NCBI GenBank assembly: GCA_034008185.1
Contig: CM067082.1
Location: 86,489,684-86,553,683, forward strand
Source: Gorsachius magnificus
Lineage: Eukaryota > Chordata > Aves > Pelecaniformes > Ardeidae
Direction: 5' to 3'
DNA: 64,000 nt
In this document: piece by piece, positions 1-10,826 of the stretch
Layout: each line of letters opens with the position of its first letter
Numbering within the stretch: position 1 is the first letter of the stretch
Translations under genes and position numbers: made by a program
Notes under the pieces: generated by a model
Told to the model about the DNA's origin: nothing
Seen by the model: only the letters and a program-made list of their open reading frames with translations
Database searches by the model: none

Positions 1-2959
1 ACCCCAGCGGATATTATGTCTGTTAGATAGACCAGTGGTTTCACAGGAACTGCATCGGTTATCTTGCTACAGTATAACCACAGTGCCAACCACAAAGAAA
101 ATATTTCCACCCATATAAATATTTAATACAAGCATTATCTTCATGTAGAAGAAAGGATAGCAGGGACCCCTTTGAGACTATCCTGAAGCACGCTAACTAC
201 AACAGTACCAACTCACTTCAGTAGAGATTGTCCATACCTGCTATCTCTCAAAGCCAAGACTTATCAATATAAGTTTTATAACCTTATTCAGGGTGAGTTT
301 ACTGAAGTCAGGGAAGAGATATAAGGACTCCTATTAGTGTGACCTATCCACATCTTGGGTCAGATCCCAGGAAAAAAAACAAACCCTGCACTCCCTTTTC
401 AGCCATAAATTATGTGCTTAATTATCCAAATGTCAAACTGTGCTTACAAATAACTAGGAAGGTCAAATCAGTGAGTTAGACCTTTAAAAGCCAATTTCAG
501 GAGCTAGTCCATTCCATGGCAGGCATGCAAGTACATTAGAGTTAGAACTCACCATAAATTTTTCCAAGTTGCTTCTACAAGGGCCACGAACAAGGACTGA
601 ACTCTTCTTCCCGCTTGGAGCAGTTAAGGAGCCTGTGATGCCAGGGCCTGCGGTATGCACTTGCAGGAAGACAGGATTTCAGTTCCAGGACTTTCCTATG
701 TGAACATCTAACCATAGGGAGCAGGAGGTAACCAACTCTCTCTCGTTATGGAGAATTGTTCAGACTCCTCATGACCAATTACCATTTACACTCAGGACCA
801 TCTCAACCCAGAGTAAACCAAACACTGTGGGACAGAGGACAGGTTAATTCCCAGGGTGTTTTCTTTGAATTATTAGTCACAGTACGAATTTACTAAGTCA
901 ATATTGGATTGCAAAGGGCTTCAAGGCAGGGACCATGGGACAAATTAGCTGTAAGCAAACACAGTGAATAAAATTTGTAATGGGAATAAGTATCAGAGTG
1001 CAAGGGAGATACACCCTGAATTTGGCTCTCTGGCTTTCCATAATATGTGGCTACAAACAGGTCAGGCCCAGCTCTTCAGACTCAAAAGAATCCTACTGCC
1101 TTCAGTGTGATTTGGATGGAGCCCAAGGTGTTTATAAAAGACATTAACCAACAACAGGCAAACACACGTTTCCTGACTTCCTCTCCCATTGGCACAATGG
1201 GCCTGGAAACAGCTCGGAGGGAAACCACTGGCCAGGTGCATTGGCTTTGGCAGCAGGCAGCCAGCCAGCCTCAGTCACCACCCTGGTGTAAGCCTGGGGA
1301 ATGAGGACTGCTTCATGCATGCTGCCCCGGCACCCAGCATAGCTGAACCAAGGAGCAACTGGGCAGCGATCAGATACACTGTATGGCAGGGCTGCAAAAA
1401 AGCGCCAGATCTTCCACTCATGCAGGTTTCACATTTGTTTTCCCAGATTTGCCATATCTAAGCAAACACCATGAAGCCCATCACATAGTAGCAGGAAGGC
1501 TATGACATGAAGCTTCCCAACCCTAATACCACCAGAAGATACCAGCTTCCTTGCCTGTATAAAATCAAGCCAACCAGTCCTGCAGCAAACTGCTTTGCAT
1601 TTCCAGGAAACACAGGTGCCATTGCCTCTCTGCCCAATGTTGTTCTTACTTTCTTTTCTCCTCACAGGAAGGCAGCACTCCTGGTTCTTCCATCAGCATG
1701 AATTTCTTCTGCTATCTCCCAGAGCAGGTCACTCATGTTCTCCACATCTCTAATAGTCCACTCATTTTCTGTGCAACACACTCTTATTCTCTCCAGGCTG
1801 TTCCTTCTTCCCACTGAACTCAAACGCCACCCTTTTTGACAGCAAGGGTAGCAGCAGGCCCCAGCCTGAGCACTAGATGTGCCAGCCCCTCTGCGTTCCT
1901 AAAGAAGTCACCATTGAGCTCTGCATGCCATCACACAGAAGTGCATAGGTTGCCTCTACAGAACTGGTTTTGGTACCCTGAACAGGAGCTGCATCCAGGC
2001 CATCTCTCCTCCAGCATCAGCTCTCCTCCCTACCACCCAGAAAGAGCAGATCAGGTCTCAGTGAACCCAAATGAAACATCCCATTTCCCAGGTGCTTTAA
2101 GGGGTCATGTGACTGACTGAAGAGATTTCATCATGGCTGAAAGTAAGAATAACACTTCACCAAGGAAAAGGCACTACCTTCTACCATTTCATGCATAAAT
2201 AGTTGCATCCCCTGCTTCCACCAAACCTCAAAGCTCATTACAGCTCTAAATGCTAACCCATGAGAAAAGCCCAGGACACTGAAATATGGCATGGAGACAT
2301 TACAGCTTTAATCCTTCATAGGATTAGCATGTTTAAATTTGATGAGATAGAAGGGAAAATAAAGGATACACATGAAAAGACACCTGTTAATATCACCTTA
2401 GCAGTTCCATGAGCATGTTTTCCTGCACTTTTTTCTTCCCTTTATTTTTAACATTTCTAGGGATCTCAAGTGAGTCAAAGTATCTTTTACTCCTTCATGC
2501 ACAAGAGGAGCTGCAAAACATGTCCCAGAAGTTACATCTTTGAAAAGCCAGACGCAAAAACCAGATTCTGCTGCAGCATTAAACATAAATTACACAGCAC
2601 AAACTCCGAGCTTTCCCCTAGAGCTGGCACCTTGCTTTTCTTGTCTCCAAACATACAAGCAACAATTGGATGCATTTGGTGTGTCCCTGTCATCCATTCC
2701 CCAGGAAAAACCGTTTAACTCGGGGGGGGGAAAATTGTTCATTTAACAAGTGAATAACAGAGAGAAGGAACCTGGTGAGAAACACTAGCATCCGATATGG
2801 GAAAATGAGAACCCAAAAGAGAAGTATTGCACAAAGCGTCCAGGAGCAGTGAAGGAAAGTTGTGCAAGACCCAAAAGCAGGAAGAAGCATGTAGTCTCTA
2901 TGCGTGCATGTATTGGGAGAGGAAACAGATGATCGCAAAAGACAGGCACGCTGACTTTT
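1..2959. other. Intergenic, nothing recognised
   Basis: Ordinary AT-moderate non-coding sequence. Short open frames on both strands (the longest under 100 codons) have no domain, start context or splice partners. A G8 run lies near 2722. This is the downstream flank of the minus-strand candidate. Confidence 0.6.
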
Positions 2960-3251
2960 GTCAAGAAGAAAGAGACTTGAACTCCTTTATTTTAATTTTT
3001 TTTCTTTTTTTTTTTTTTTTTTTTTTTCTCTCCAAACTTTTAATTTCCTTTTCCCACCATGAGTTTCTGTATGTGTTTGACTGGATCACTCGGACCAAAA
3101 CCACAGACCTGCGAGCTTACACCTCACATCTATGTAGGTGACCCTTTTCACATAGATGTTGGACATACAACTTTCCCTAACAATAGGCAGAGATGCAGGT
3201 GTTTGCTGTCTGCAAAGCCATTGCTTTTCCAATTAAACTGAATGTAGTTTC
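2960..3251 (-). terminator. Possible 3' UTR with AATAAA for the minus-strand candidate
   Basis: Downstream of the candidate stop codon, an AATAAA reads on the minus strand at 2991-2986. It is followed by a T-rich stretch of the kind found after cleavage sites. The presumed UTR includes a 23-base homopolymer (T on the + strand, 3005-3027). AATAAA hexamers are common by chance, so this supports the gene model only through its position. Confidence 0.2.
3005..3027. repeat. Poly-T tract, 23 bases
   Basis: Uninterrupted T run, preceded by further T-rich sequence (2994-3003). It could be a reversed A-tail, but no element is recognised on either side. Confidence 0.95.
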
Positions 3252-3294
3252 TCACCTCTGAAAATTTAACCTAGGAGCTTTCATTCCATCCTCC
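3252..3294 (-). CDS. Candidate terminal coding segment of the same minus-strand gene
   Basis: The acceptor on the minus strand is a long pyrimidine-rich tract ending CATTTTACAG, which is very good. The first base completes an AG-G arginine codon from the 3551-3697 segment. It then reads EDGMKAPRLNFQR and a TGA stop (3254-3252). The intron between the two segments is only 256 bases. A splice at GTGAGA (3255-3250) is also possible, which would make this a 39-base internal exon, but a terminal exon is simpler because an AATAAA follows about 260 bases downstream. The function is unknown and no domain is seen. Confidence 0.3.
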
Positions 3295-3550
3295 CTGTAA
3301 AATGGATACAGTGAAGAGGTTCTTCAGGGCAGAGTGCAACAGCGAGGAAAAAAATAGTTGGATTTATCACATCCTTCTTCACTTTTTAATTAGGGAAAAA
3401 ATAGAGGAAAGACACTGGAAGCAAAAATCAATTTGCTGCTCTTGATTTGGCTTTTTGTTTAGTGACAATTTGACTCCTAAGACCAAATTATCTCTGGGGA
3501 AATAATTTCACTTGCTTCAAGGCAATTTCTCCAATAGATAAGTTGCTTAC

Positions 3551-3697
3551 CTTTCTTTCTCAGGTCTCTGTGCTTCCCCTCTTTGTTCTCTGAACCTGAA
3601 AATATCTTTAATTTCAGGGCATTTCTCCATCAGCTTTTCAAATGAGATCTTCAAAGTGAGGAGCATTTTCTCTATACAGCTAAGCTTCTCTCCATAC
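3551..3697 (-). CDS. Candidate unannotated coding exon, minus strand (unknown protein)
   Basis: On the minus strand, a 147-base segment is flanked by a strong acceptor (a T-rich tract ending ACTTATTATAG) and a strong donor (AAAG then GTAAGCAA). It is open in one frame for 48 full codons (one leading base, two trailing bases) and symmetric in phase. The peptide is charged and helix-like: it runs YGEKLSCIEKML, then SFEKLMEKCPEIKDIF, then FREQRGEAQRPEKE. I do not recognise a family. The next downstream segment (3252-3294) continues in the correct phase to a stop codon. Against it: an open frame of this length in any of three frames occurs by chance about a third of the time, and no homology can be tested here. 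The LY86 neighbours I remember in other vertebrates (F13A1, RREB1) do not match it. Confidence 0.33.
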
Positions 3698-5337
3698 CTA
3701 TAATAAGTTATAAAGCAAATTAGAAACTACTTTAGCTGCAAACACCAAAGAAGAGAGATATTAAAATATGCAGCATTCTGACTGGAAGAAAGAGCAAGTG
3801 AAACACTGACTGATTTAAAGTCTATGTAATAGGGAAAAAATGACCTTTTGTCAGACCCATAATTCATGAAGACAGTTCCTCACCTCCCATCTGTAAGCTA
3901 GTCATTTTGCTGGATATATTGTGCATCAGCACAACTATTTAAGCATTCAACCCAAATCACGATAGAAAACTTGTCATTTATTTGTTATTTTTTTTCTTTA
4001 CTTTTCCAGGGCTTTAACTTTATTTGGAACTTATGTCAAAATAAATTTTGAGGATCCTGACTGTGGATTTAGTTGAATCTAAGCCCTTTGGAATTTATGT
4101 CCTACTTCTCATTTTCAGCCACTGGGAAGTAACCAGAAAAACATTTCTTTTTTTTTTTTTTTTTTAGGATCTTAAAAGTCACATAAGAAAGATGAAATGA
4201 CCATCGATAGCTCCCAGGGGGAAGACTGGAAATAGTGGAGATTCATGAGCAGTTCTTAATGCATCAGCTTCTTCCACACATTCAAAACCCACATGAAAAT
4301 CAGAACCCACACAGTAAAGCCCTTATGAGCTTGTGCACCACTTTAAATTTTTAAGTCTTCTAATGGAAAAAGATAACCTATTAAAGGCAACAGCGCCCAT
4401 CTACCAATGTGATGTTCATGCTGCTCAGACTGCTGGGGCTCTCTATTTTGCTATTAAAGCCTTTCCTGCTTTTTTCTTTTGCATAGCACCAACTGAGATG
4501 GAAGCCTTACAAAGGTGTTTCCCAGGAGGGATATCTGCTTCCTTGCTTGCTTGTACTGAGGGAACTGGGAGACACCTGCACATAACTGCTAGGCAATGGA
4601 GATGAAAAGCTGGCAGCATAGCAAGATTAACAGGAGCTGACCCACTGGCATTGTCCTTCATATCTCTGCAATACTTTGCAATTTGTATTTGTTAATCCAA
4701 TTTTCTGCTTCCAATGGGGGCAGCTCTCTTCTTCATTTTTTCCTCTGACTAGCATCACCTCAAGGCTAACCATGGACCAATCACTATCAAAAAACCTCTG
4801 GAAGGACGAAATCCACATCTCTCTCTACCCTGAGAAATCCCCTGAAGGAATACTGCCATCCACTCCAAGGGGATGCACTGCTACTAGAGAGCAGTTGATA
4901 TAAGGGCAGCCCTCATCCTGGTGAAACATGGCTGAAGAGACAGCAGGAACACTCATCTCACCTGAACATTCAGGACAGTATTTCTGTGTGAACACATCCA
5001 CCCTTCAATTCTTGAGGCAGGCTGAGAGTTCACATATGGTGAGTTACTATAGCTCAAGTGATGAGTGACTCCATCCAAGTAGGGAAGCGGCAGAGGATGG
5101 ATGGCTGAGTCCATCCAACATTGTGATGCTGCTGTTGTAAAGGGGAAGTCCTACACCCCCTACATCACTCTTCGACATGCTCTCTTGCTTACTTTCCACC
5201 AACTCTGGTACTTGCTGGAAGCCTCTGGCAACTGATAAAACCCAGTAATCCAGCAGCAAATTATCTCAGAAAACGCAATTGAGTGTTCTACCAGGATAGG
5301 GGTGAAATTAGTTCAGTAAAAAGTTTTACAAGCTGCA
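3698..5337. other. Intergenic or intron of the minus-strand candidate; nothing recognised
   Basis: Contains the T19 run and several minus-strand donor-like sites (3888, 4968) whose possible exons are interrupted or out of phase with the 3551-3697 segment. Confidence 0.5.
4148..4166. repeat. Poly-T tract, 19 bases
   Basis: Uninterrupted T run followed by AGGATC. No associated element is recognised. Confidence 0.95.
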
Positions 5338-6110
5338 GAGTCATAGAATTATAGAATGTTTTGGGTTGGAAGGGACCCCTAGAGGTCATCTAGTCCAAAC
5401 CCCCCGCAGTGAGCAGGGACACCACTAACTAGATCAGGTTGCTCAGAGCCCCATCCAACCTGACCTTGAGTGTTTCCAGGGATGGGGCCTCCACTACCTC
5501 TCTGGGCAACCCATTCCAGTGTTTCACTACCCTCATTGTAAAGAATTTCTTCCTTATATCTAGTCTAAACCTACCCTGGTTTAGTTTAAAACCATTACCC
5601 CTTGTCCTGTCACAGCTGGCCCTACTAAAAAGATTTTCCCCATCTTTCCTATAGGCCCCCTTTAGGTACTGAAAGGCCGCAATCAGGTCTCCCCACAGCC
5701 TTCTCTTCTCCAGGCTGAACAACCCCAACTCTCTCAGCCTGCCCTCATAGGAGAGGTGCTCCAACCCTCGGATCATTTTCGTAGCCCTCCTCTGGACCCG
5801 CTCCAACAGTTCCATGTCCTTCTTGTGCTGAGGGCTCCAGAGCTGGACACAGTACTCCAGGTGAGGTCTCACCAGAGCAGAGTAGAGGGGCAGAATCACC
5901 TCCCTCGACCTGCTGGCCACGCTTCTCCTGATGCAGCCCAGGGTACTGTTGGCCTTCTGGGTTGCCAGTGCCCATTGCTGGCTCACGTCCAGCTTTTTGT
6001 CCACCAGTACCCCCAAGTCCCTCTCGGCAGGGCTGCTCTTGATCCTTTCTTCCCCCAGCCTGTATTGCTGTATTGATACTGGAGGTTACCCTGACCCGGG
6101 ATGAGCATGT
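5338..6110 (-). mobile_element. CR1 LINE fragment, well preserved, antisense (3' end of ORF2 and 3' UTR)
   Basis: CR1 is the dominant avian non-LTR retrotransposon; its ORF2 encodes an endonuclease and reverse transcriptase. Here the element's 3' end is at 5338, where the + strand shows the reversed octamer repeat TCATAGAATTATAGAAT. Its 5'-truncated end is near 6110. The minus strand has an uninterrupted 195-codon frame (6016-5429) from the C-terminal part of ORF2, with the typical blocks [49 protein letters not shown] and [12 protein letters not shown]. The open frame suggests a relatively young insertion. An 8-base tandem duplication (TGTATTGC repeated) lies near 6062-6077. It lacks the endonuclease and catalytic RT core, so it is dead. 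Confidence 0.95.
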
Positions 6111-7886
6111 CATCATGAGACTGCACAGCTAAGAGCAAGAGCAAGGGTAGGAAGGACAAAGAAGAAGAGGATCTCTCCCCCTTAGTAGCTACAAGTTGTT
6201 TGTAAGGCTCAGCCATAACATGCAACTTCACCTTTGGGATCCTGTGTTTTTTGGCTCCAGTCACTACGAAGGCATCCAAGCAGCGTGGTGAGGAAGGAAG
6301 GGTAAAAATTCTTTGGAGTACAATCTAACAGAAAAAAACCAGAAATGTGTGTGAATAGAGTTGTCCAAACATATATTTTTGTGGAAGAAAATTGCAGGAT
6401 GAGTATTTTAGTAGAGAGGATATTTTAATCTTTTATTTCTTTTTTTTAAACTGCTTAACATTAATCACAGACAAACATTTGGCACAAAGGATAGCCTTGT
6501 TAATGATTCAGTGCCTTGGTTCTTCCAGTGAGAGGAAGCAGTGAAATCCAGCATTTCCAGGCTGGATAACAAGCTGTTAAACAATAACCGGGAAAACTCC
6601 TAACCTTTCTAGGGAAGAATAGAAAAAGGAAAGGGAAGGGGAGAGGGAAAGGGAAGAGAAAGGAATAGATAATTACACACCACAAAAATAGATCACAGAT
6701 TTTAGTTCTTTGCAGGTTCCTTTTCAAGCAAGAGACATGACTTCTAGAAGCCTATAACAGCACTGCTTTGCACTTTTAATAAAGATTTCTCAAAGACATT
6801 AACTTCCACGTGGCCCATTGCCTTTTCCTACAGGGGAGAACGGAAGTGGCTGTTCTGGCAGCAACCCTGATCTCGCAGCCAAACATCTCCCCCTGTAACC
6901 AGGCATAGCTGGGTGCTTACCCAGGAGCAGTGCCCACAGGGCTCTTATTGTCAGTGCAGCTGGTGATGACCAACAGCTGCTACCACCACACCAATGAAGT
7001 CCTCAGAAGTCATCCCCAACCTGGGACGCAGGCCCACGAGGGTAGAAATTGCATCATCCAACAGTGTATACCTACCCATACTTGGGAAAAAAATCAGCAC
7101 AGTAACAGCTCAGAAACAGAGATGGGCAGCCAAAGTTTCTCTCTGCATACCTACTTCATGGGTTTATATCGTTACATGATCTCCTGCTCTCACGGACCAA
7201 AGATGAGCTCTGCAGCACTGCACAAAGTGCCCGCGGTGGCCTGCAGGTATTTATTATTTACTGCGATCTCAGGAGGTCCACACTAAAAGCAGCCTGGGAA
7301 AGCAGGCTGTGTTTTATCCACCGCATGACGCAGTTTCCAGCAGCTCTGTCAAGCATTTCTGTCACCAGTGGCAGGGCTGAATAACGTTCAGTGAAGTAGG
7401 TGATGAGTTACGTGAAACTAGCTTCCAGAGGAAATTAATTTCCACGGAGAGGCTCTGGCTACTTGAACTTTGTTTTAAAAAGCTGTGGTTTATTGCAGTC
7501 TAAGTTAATGAAGAAAGGTAGCTGACAGGCTGCTGCGCTGCCTGTGTTATCTCTCAGCCACCTTTCTTCCAGCAGCAGAATAGGAACATCCATTGAAATG
7601 AGCTTGCATTTGCACTCATATTACTGTTCTGCTTCCTATTGCCACATCTACTGCTCTAATATTGCCATCAGAAATGATCAAACCTACTTTTAATACAGTG
7701 CTGTGCATGTGGCATCTCTGCTAAGACCATTCTCGAGCAGAAAAACAGATTGCAAAAAGTACTGTGTGCTCAGCCTTCTGCCTGGGAACCTAGGTAGGGG
7801 ATAATATCTGTACAACCCCCACCACTCCTTACAAGCACCTGATCTCCAAACCCCTTCTTTTTCTGCTTTTATTCTGCCAGACTTAC
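6111..7886. other. Intergenic or candidate intron; purine tract only
   Basis: Apart from the purine tract at 6612-6669, no gene or repeat is recognised. Open frames near 6930-7286 look like chance. Confidence 0.5.
6612..6669. repeat. Purine-only low-complexity tract
   Basis: A GGGAAA/GGGGAGAGGG-type stretch, almost all purine on the + strand, interrupted only by single T residues. It is a mirror-type sequence of the kind that can form a DNA triplex, though no function is implied. Confidence 0.85.
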
Positions 7887-7963
7887 CACAGTGGGTCTCC
7901 CTCAACAGCTTCCATCTCTCTGTCTTGTGCTTGACTTATGGAGGTCTTAATACTACTTTTATC
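7887..7963 (-). other. Weak candidate exon upstream in the minus-strand model
   Basis: On the minus strand this segment ends at a consensus donor (CACTGTG then GTAAGTCTGG). It is open for 25 codons, containing SISQAQDREMEAVEGDPL, and ends in phase 2, so the G that opens the 3551-3697 segment completes a tryptophan codon. The proposed acceptor (GACAATAG) has a poor pyrimidine tract, so the 5' boundary is uncertain. The intron to the next segment would be about 4.2 kb. Confidence 0.15.
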
Positions 7964-8126
7964 CTATTGTCTTCCATCAATCCGAAGAATGCATTCTCCA
8001 TATTATGTCCATATTACATCCACACTACAAAATTTACCCTAAAATTTAAGATAAACTACTCAGAACCTGTGCACAGTACGTACCACCTTGACACTCAGGT
8101 AGGTTACTGCTTCTGACAGCACTTAC

Positions 8127-8149
8127 CTCAAACATCTTAGTTACAACAT
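8127..8149 (-). other. Weak candidate micro-exon in the minus-strand model
   Basis: A near-perfect donor (TTTGAG then GTAAGTGCTG) lies on the minus strand at 8126. A 23-base segment behind an AG (GCCAACAG) reads VVTKMFE in the phase needed to join 10500-10572 and 7887-7963. Alternatively, its in-frame ATG (8135-8133) could be a start codon. Exons this short are rare, and only the donor is convincing. Confidence 0.12.
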
Positions 8150-10499
8150 CTGTTGGCTCTCAACATGTTCAAAAGTATGACTTTCTACATTTCAAAGACA
8201 TGTGGGAAAACGCAGGAAAAATGCAAAAGTGTCTTTTACTGTGGAGCGGCTGCTATTCCACACTGTTAATCTTAGCACAGAAAATCAGGCACATTTATCT
8301 CTGCCCGGGATCCTTTGCATGAACGTCGCTGGAAAACATACTTTTATGTGATCAGATGCTTCACAGCAGTTCCATAGTAAATGTACCAGGAAACGGCAAA
8401 TGGGTTGAAGTAAAGACTTCACAAGATGGGATCTTCTTGTGGTATTTTCTACTGTTATTTTCAAGAAAAAATGATGAAAAACATTAAAAACTTGAAGGAG
8501 TTTTAGTTTACATGCCTTTGAGGCCCCATGCAAAGAATCAAGTAAAAGCCTGTGCAAACTGTAAGAAGAATTTTAACAAGCAACACTCAAAACCACCAGA
8601 AACCAAGAGCTGTTTAGGCATATGCCATAGCCTAGACACAGTCACAGGCAAGAAAAGGGGATCTCTTACCTACCTTTTAGCTGCCCTGGGAAATGTAGAT
8701 ACAAGACCGAGAACTTCTCGGTCCTACCTATCCTTACCCTGCTCTCTCACTCAGTATTTTACATGTTTTGCTAGATGCCATGAAAATGGCTCATGCACTT
8801 CATTAGCTGAAAAGCTTCTCAATAGCATAACGGCAGGGTTTCCTACAATAAAACCCAAACGTGCAGCAGTTTTCCTTAATGTTTCTAGATCTTCTGATCA
8901 GTATTAAACACAGTCATGTCTGATTCACTGGAGTCCATACCCAGGCTTCTCACCAGCCATCAGCATTCAAAATTAATGACTTGGTTCCTCATCAGACTGC
9001 TTTAGAAATAGAACATTTTCTTTAAACTATGAATTCTGAGAAGATTTATTTGTCTTCAGATTTTTTTACATTGATGACTTTTGGTTCTCAAACTCTTCTT
9101 TGTAACTACCAACACCAGAATCTTACTTTTTAAAAATAGACATGAAAGCCATACGAAGTAACATGGCTCCAGAAGTCCATGCTTTATAGTCAAAATAAAT
9201 GCATGAAGCTTGATAGCTTTGTCTATTTGTTTACTTCATAAGCTTTTTAGACAATCTAAAGCAAAGTGCCAGGACCAGACATAGGCAGTCCGTGGTTTTT
9301 GGAGGGACAAGAAGCAGCGGTGGGGTGAGATGCCCCTGCCCTCGGGGGTAGGCAAAGCAGCAGGTAAGAGTGGAACCGTGATCCTTCACACGAGCACCCC
9401 ACTGAGATGCAGAGGACAACCTGCATCTTTTGCAGCTACAGCATGAGGTCAATAAGCATTACACTTGGTCCCTAAATTACAATTGCAATGAAGCCAGAAG
9501 CAATAGTCAGAAATCTGTAAGTGAGTGGCAACATTTTGATTGCCACCTTTTGAATCTAGGAAGTGGAAATGTGCACACAGACCTACATCTTGATGTCCCA
9601 CAAAATGCAACCAGATGCACAGGTAGTAAAACTCTATCACGTAAAAACTACAGATCTTGGGAAACCTTAGGGTACTATCCTTCCAAGAATATATTCACAC
9701 CAAATAATTTATTCCTGCTCTAAGCCATTTTATCTGTTAAAAAGCCAGAGGGTAGGGGACACCAAAACTTGTTTTATGTAACAAAAAAGAATTTTCCTTT
9801 TCCATTCCCCATCTAACTAGGAAGATCTGACTAGTGTTCATCAAACCAGACTATATTTACTTCCGAGAAAAAGATCAAGTTAGATTTTCACTGGCAGCAT
9901 AAATGGTCTCAGAAAAATGTGTGTGTGACAAAACCAAGGTAAAAACCTGAAAAGACACAGAGGACTGGAATCAAATTGTTTATGTCACTTCAGCCTTCAA
10001 AGGTTTTCCTTTCTTTCTGCAGATACATCTCCATTCTCAGCGTTTAACTACAATGGCCATTAATCTGGGATCTGTTCTGTGGGAGAATGGTGTCATGGCA
10101 AAAACGATTCCTAAGACTTTTATATCTGACGTGAGAAGAGGTACCGTTCTCCAGGTCTAATGGGGACCAGGCTGTAGTCCTGCTGCCTGCCTTGTTCATC
10201 TACAGACAGCTCACAAGAGAACGCAATTCCAGCTGGGCACTATAACCAAGTGGGGTGCTAAGACAGAAATACTAAAATAACAGCCCAAAGTAGAGGAGTG
10301 AATGAAAACCCTGCCACTACCCTGCATAGATCAAGGGTTCTGCCTGCCACAAGGAGGTGAAAGCTGACTGCGTGCAGGCACGTACATAGTCATCAGAAAT
10401 AAACATATATCCTAAAAATAAATCCCCTCTTGGATTAAACCCAGCAAAAGTTCTTTTTTGTGTGTGTGTGCTTCTGTGTGCTTATTTGCATCGTCTTAC
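8150..10499. other. Intergenic or candidate intron; nothing recognised
   Basis: Includes a 131-codon + strand open frame (8512-8907) with no recognisable domain. On the minus strand a strong donor at 8671 follows only a 16-base candidate exon that does not fit the phase chain. Confidence 0.5.
10459..10480. repeat. (TG)n microsatellite, short and interrupted
   Basis: GTGTGTGTGTG followed by CTTCTGTGTG; it lies just downstream of the possible donor at 10499 on the minus strand. Confidence 0.8.
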
Positions 10500-10572
10500 C
10501 TGCATTTCTGTGCTGCGCATCAACTCTGGTCTGCACAGCAGGGGCAGGTCGCACAGATAAAATCCCTGACAT
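10500..10572 (-). other. Possible first coding segment of the minus-strand candidate
   Basis: Below a GC-rich stretch on the minus strand, an ATG with A at -3 (10572-10570) opens 24 codons beginning MSGILSVRPAP. The segment ends at a good donor (ATGCAG then GTAAGACG) in phase 1. An overlapping longer open frame exists on the same strand. Joined in phase with the downstream segments it gives a protein of about 120 residues. The link across 2.35 kb to the next segment is conjecture. Confidence 0.15.
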
Positions 10573-10599
10573 TTTGCAGCCCCCTTTAAAAGTCGGCAT

Positions 10600-10826
10600 C
10601 CATGCAGGGACCATGACAGCTGCTAGACTGACAACCCCGAAGCAGCTCATTGCTGCAGCTCGGAGCAGCTGCAGCACAGTGGGCAGTGCTGTGCGTCCCC
10701 CCTCCCTGCACCAGCCCGATGCAAAGGGACTGCAGCGGAGAGGGGCGGCGGGGCGAGTTGGACTCAGAGTCAGTGCCTTTTTAGCTTCTCTGCTGAAAGG
10801 TGCCAAGTTTGCAGCCAACGATTAAT
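10600..10826 (-). promoter_or_regulatory. Small CpG-enriched, GC-box stretch; possible promoter
   Basis: About a dozen CpGs fall between 10510 and 10822, in a window that is otherwise CpG-poor. They include a GC-box cluster (GGGGCGGCGGGGCG, 10743-10756). The position, about 170-180 bases upstream of the ATG at 10572 on the minus strand, fits a TATA-less promoter. It could equally drive a + strand transcript or be a chance GC patch. It falls short of a classical long CpG island. Confidence 0.25.

Noticed and set aside
2398..2586. Minus-strand open frame downstream of the candidate gene
   Set aside because: It has an acceptor-like TTTTGCAG, but its phase does not continue the candidate frame, and a stop appears after four codons in the required phase.
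4971..5032. Minus-strand 60-base exon-like segment with a GTGAGATG donor
   Set aside because: It is open only in a phase that cannot join the 3551-3697 segment, and the pyrimidine tract is weak.
8512..8907. 131-codon + strand open frame
   Set aside because: No family resemblance and no promoter or splice support; it also sits in the proposed minus-strand intron.
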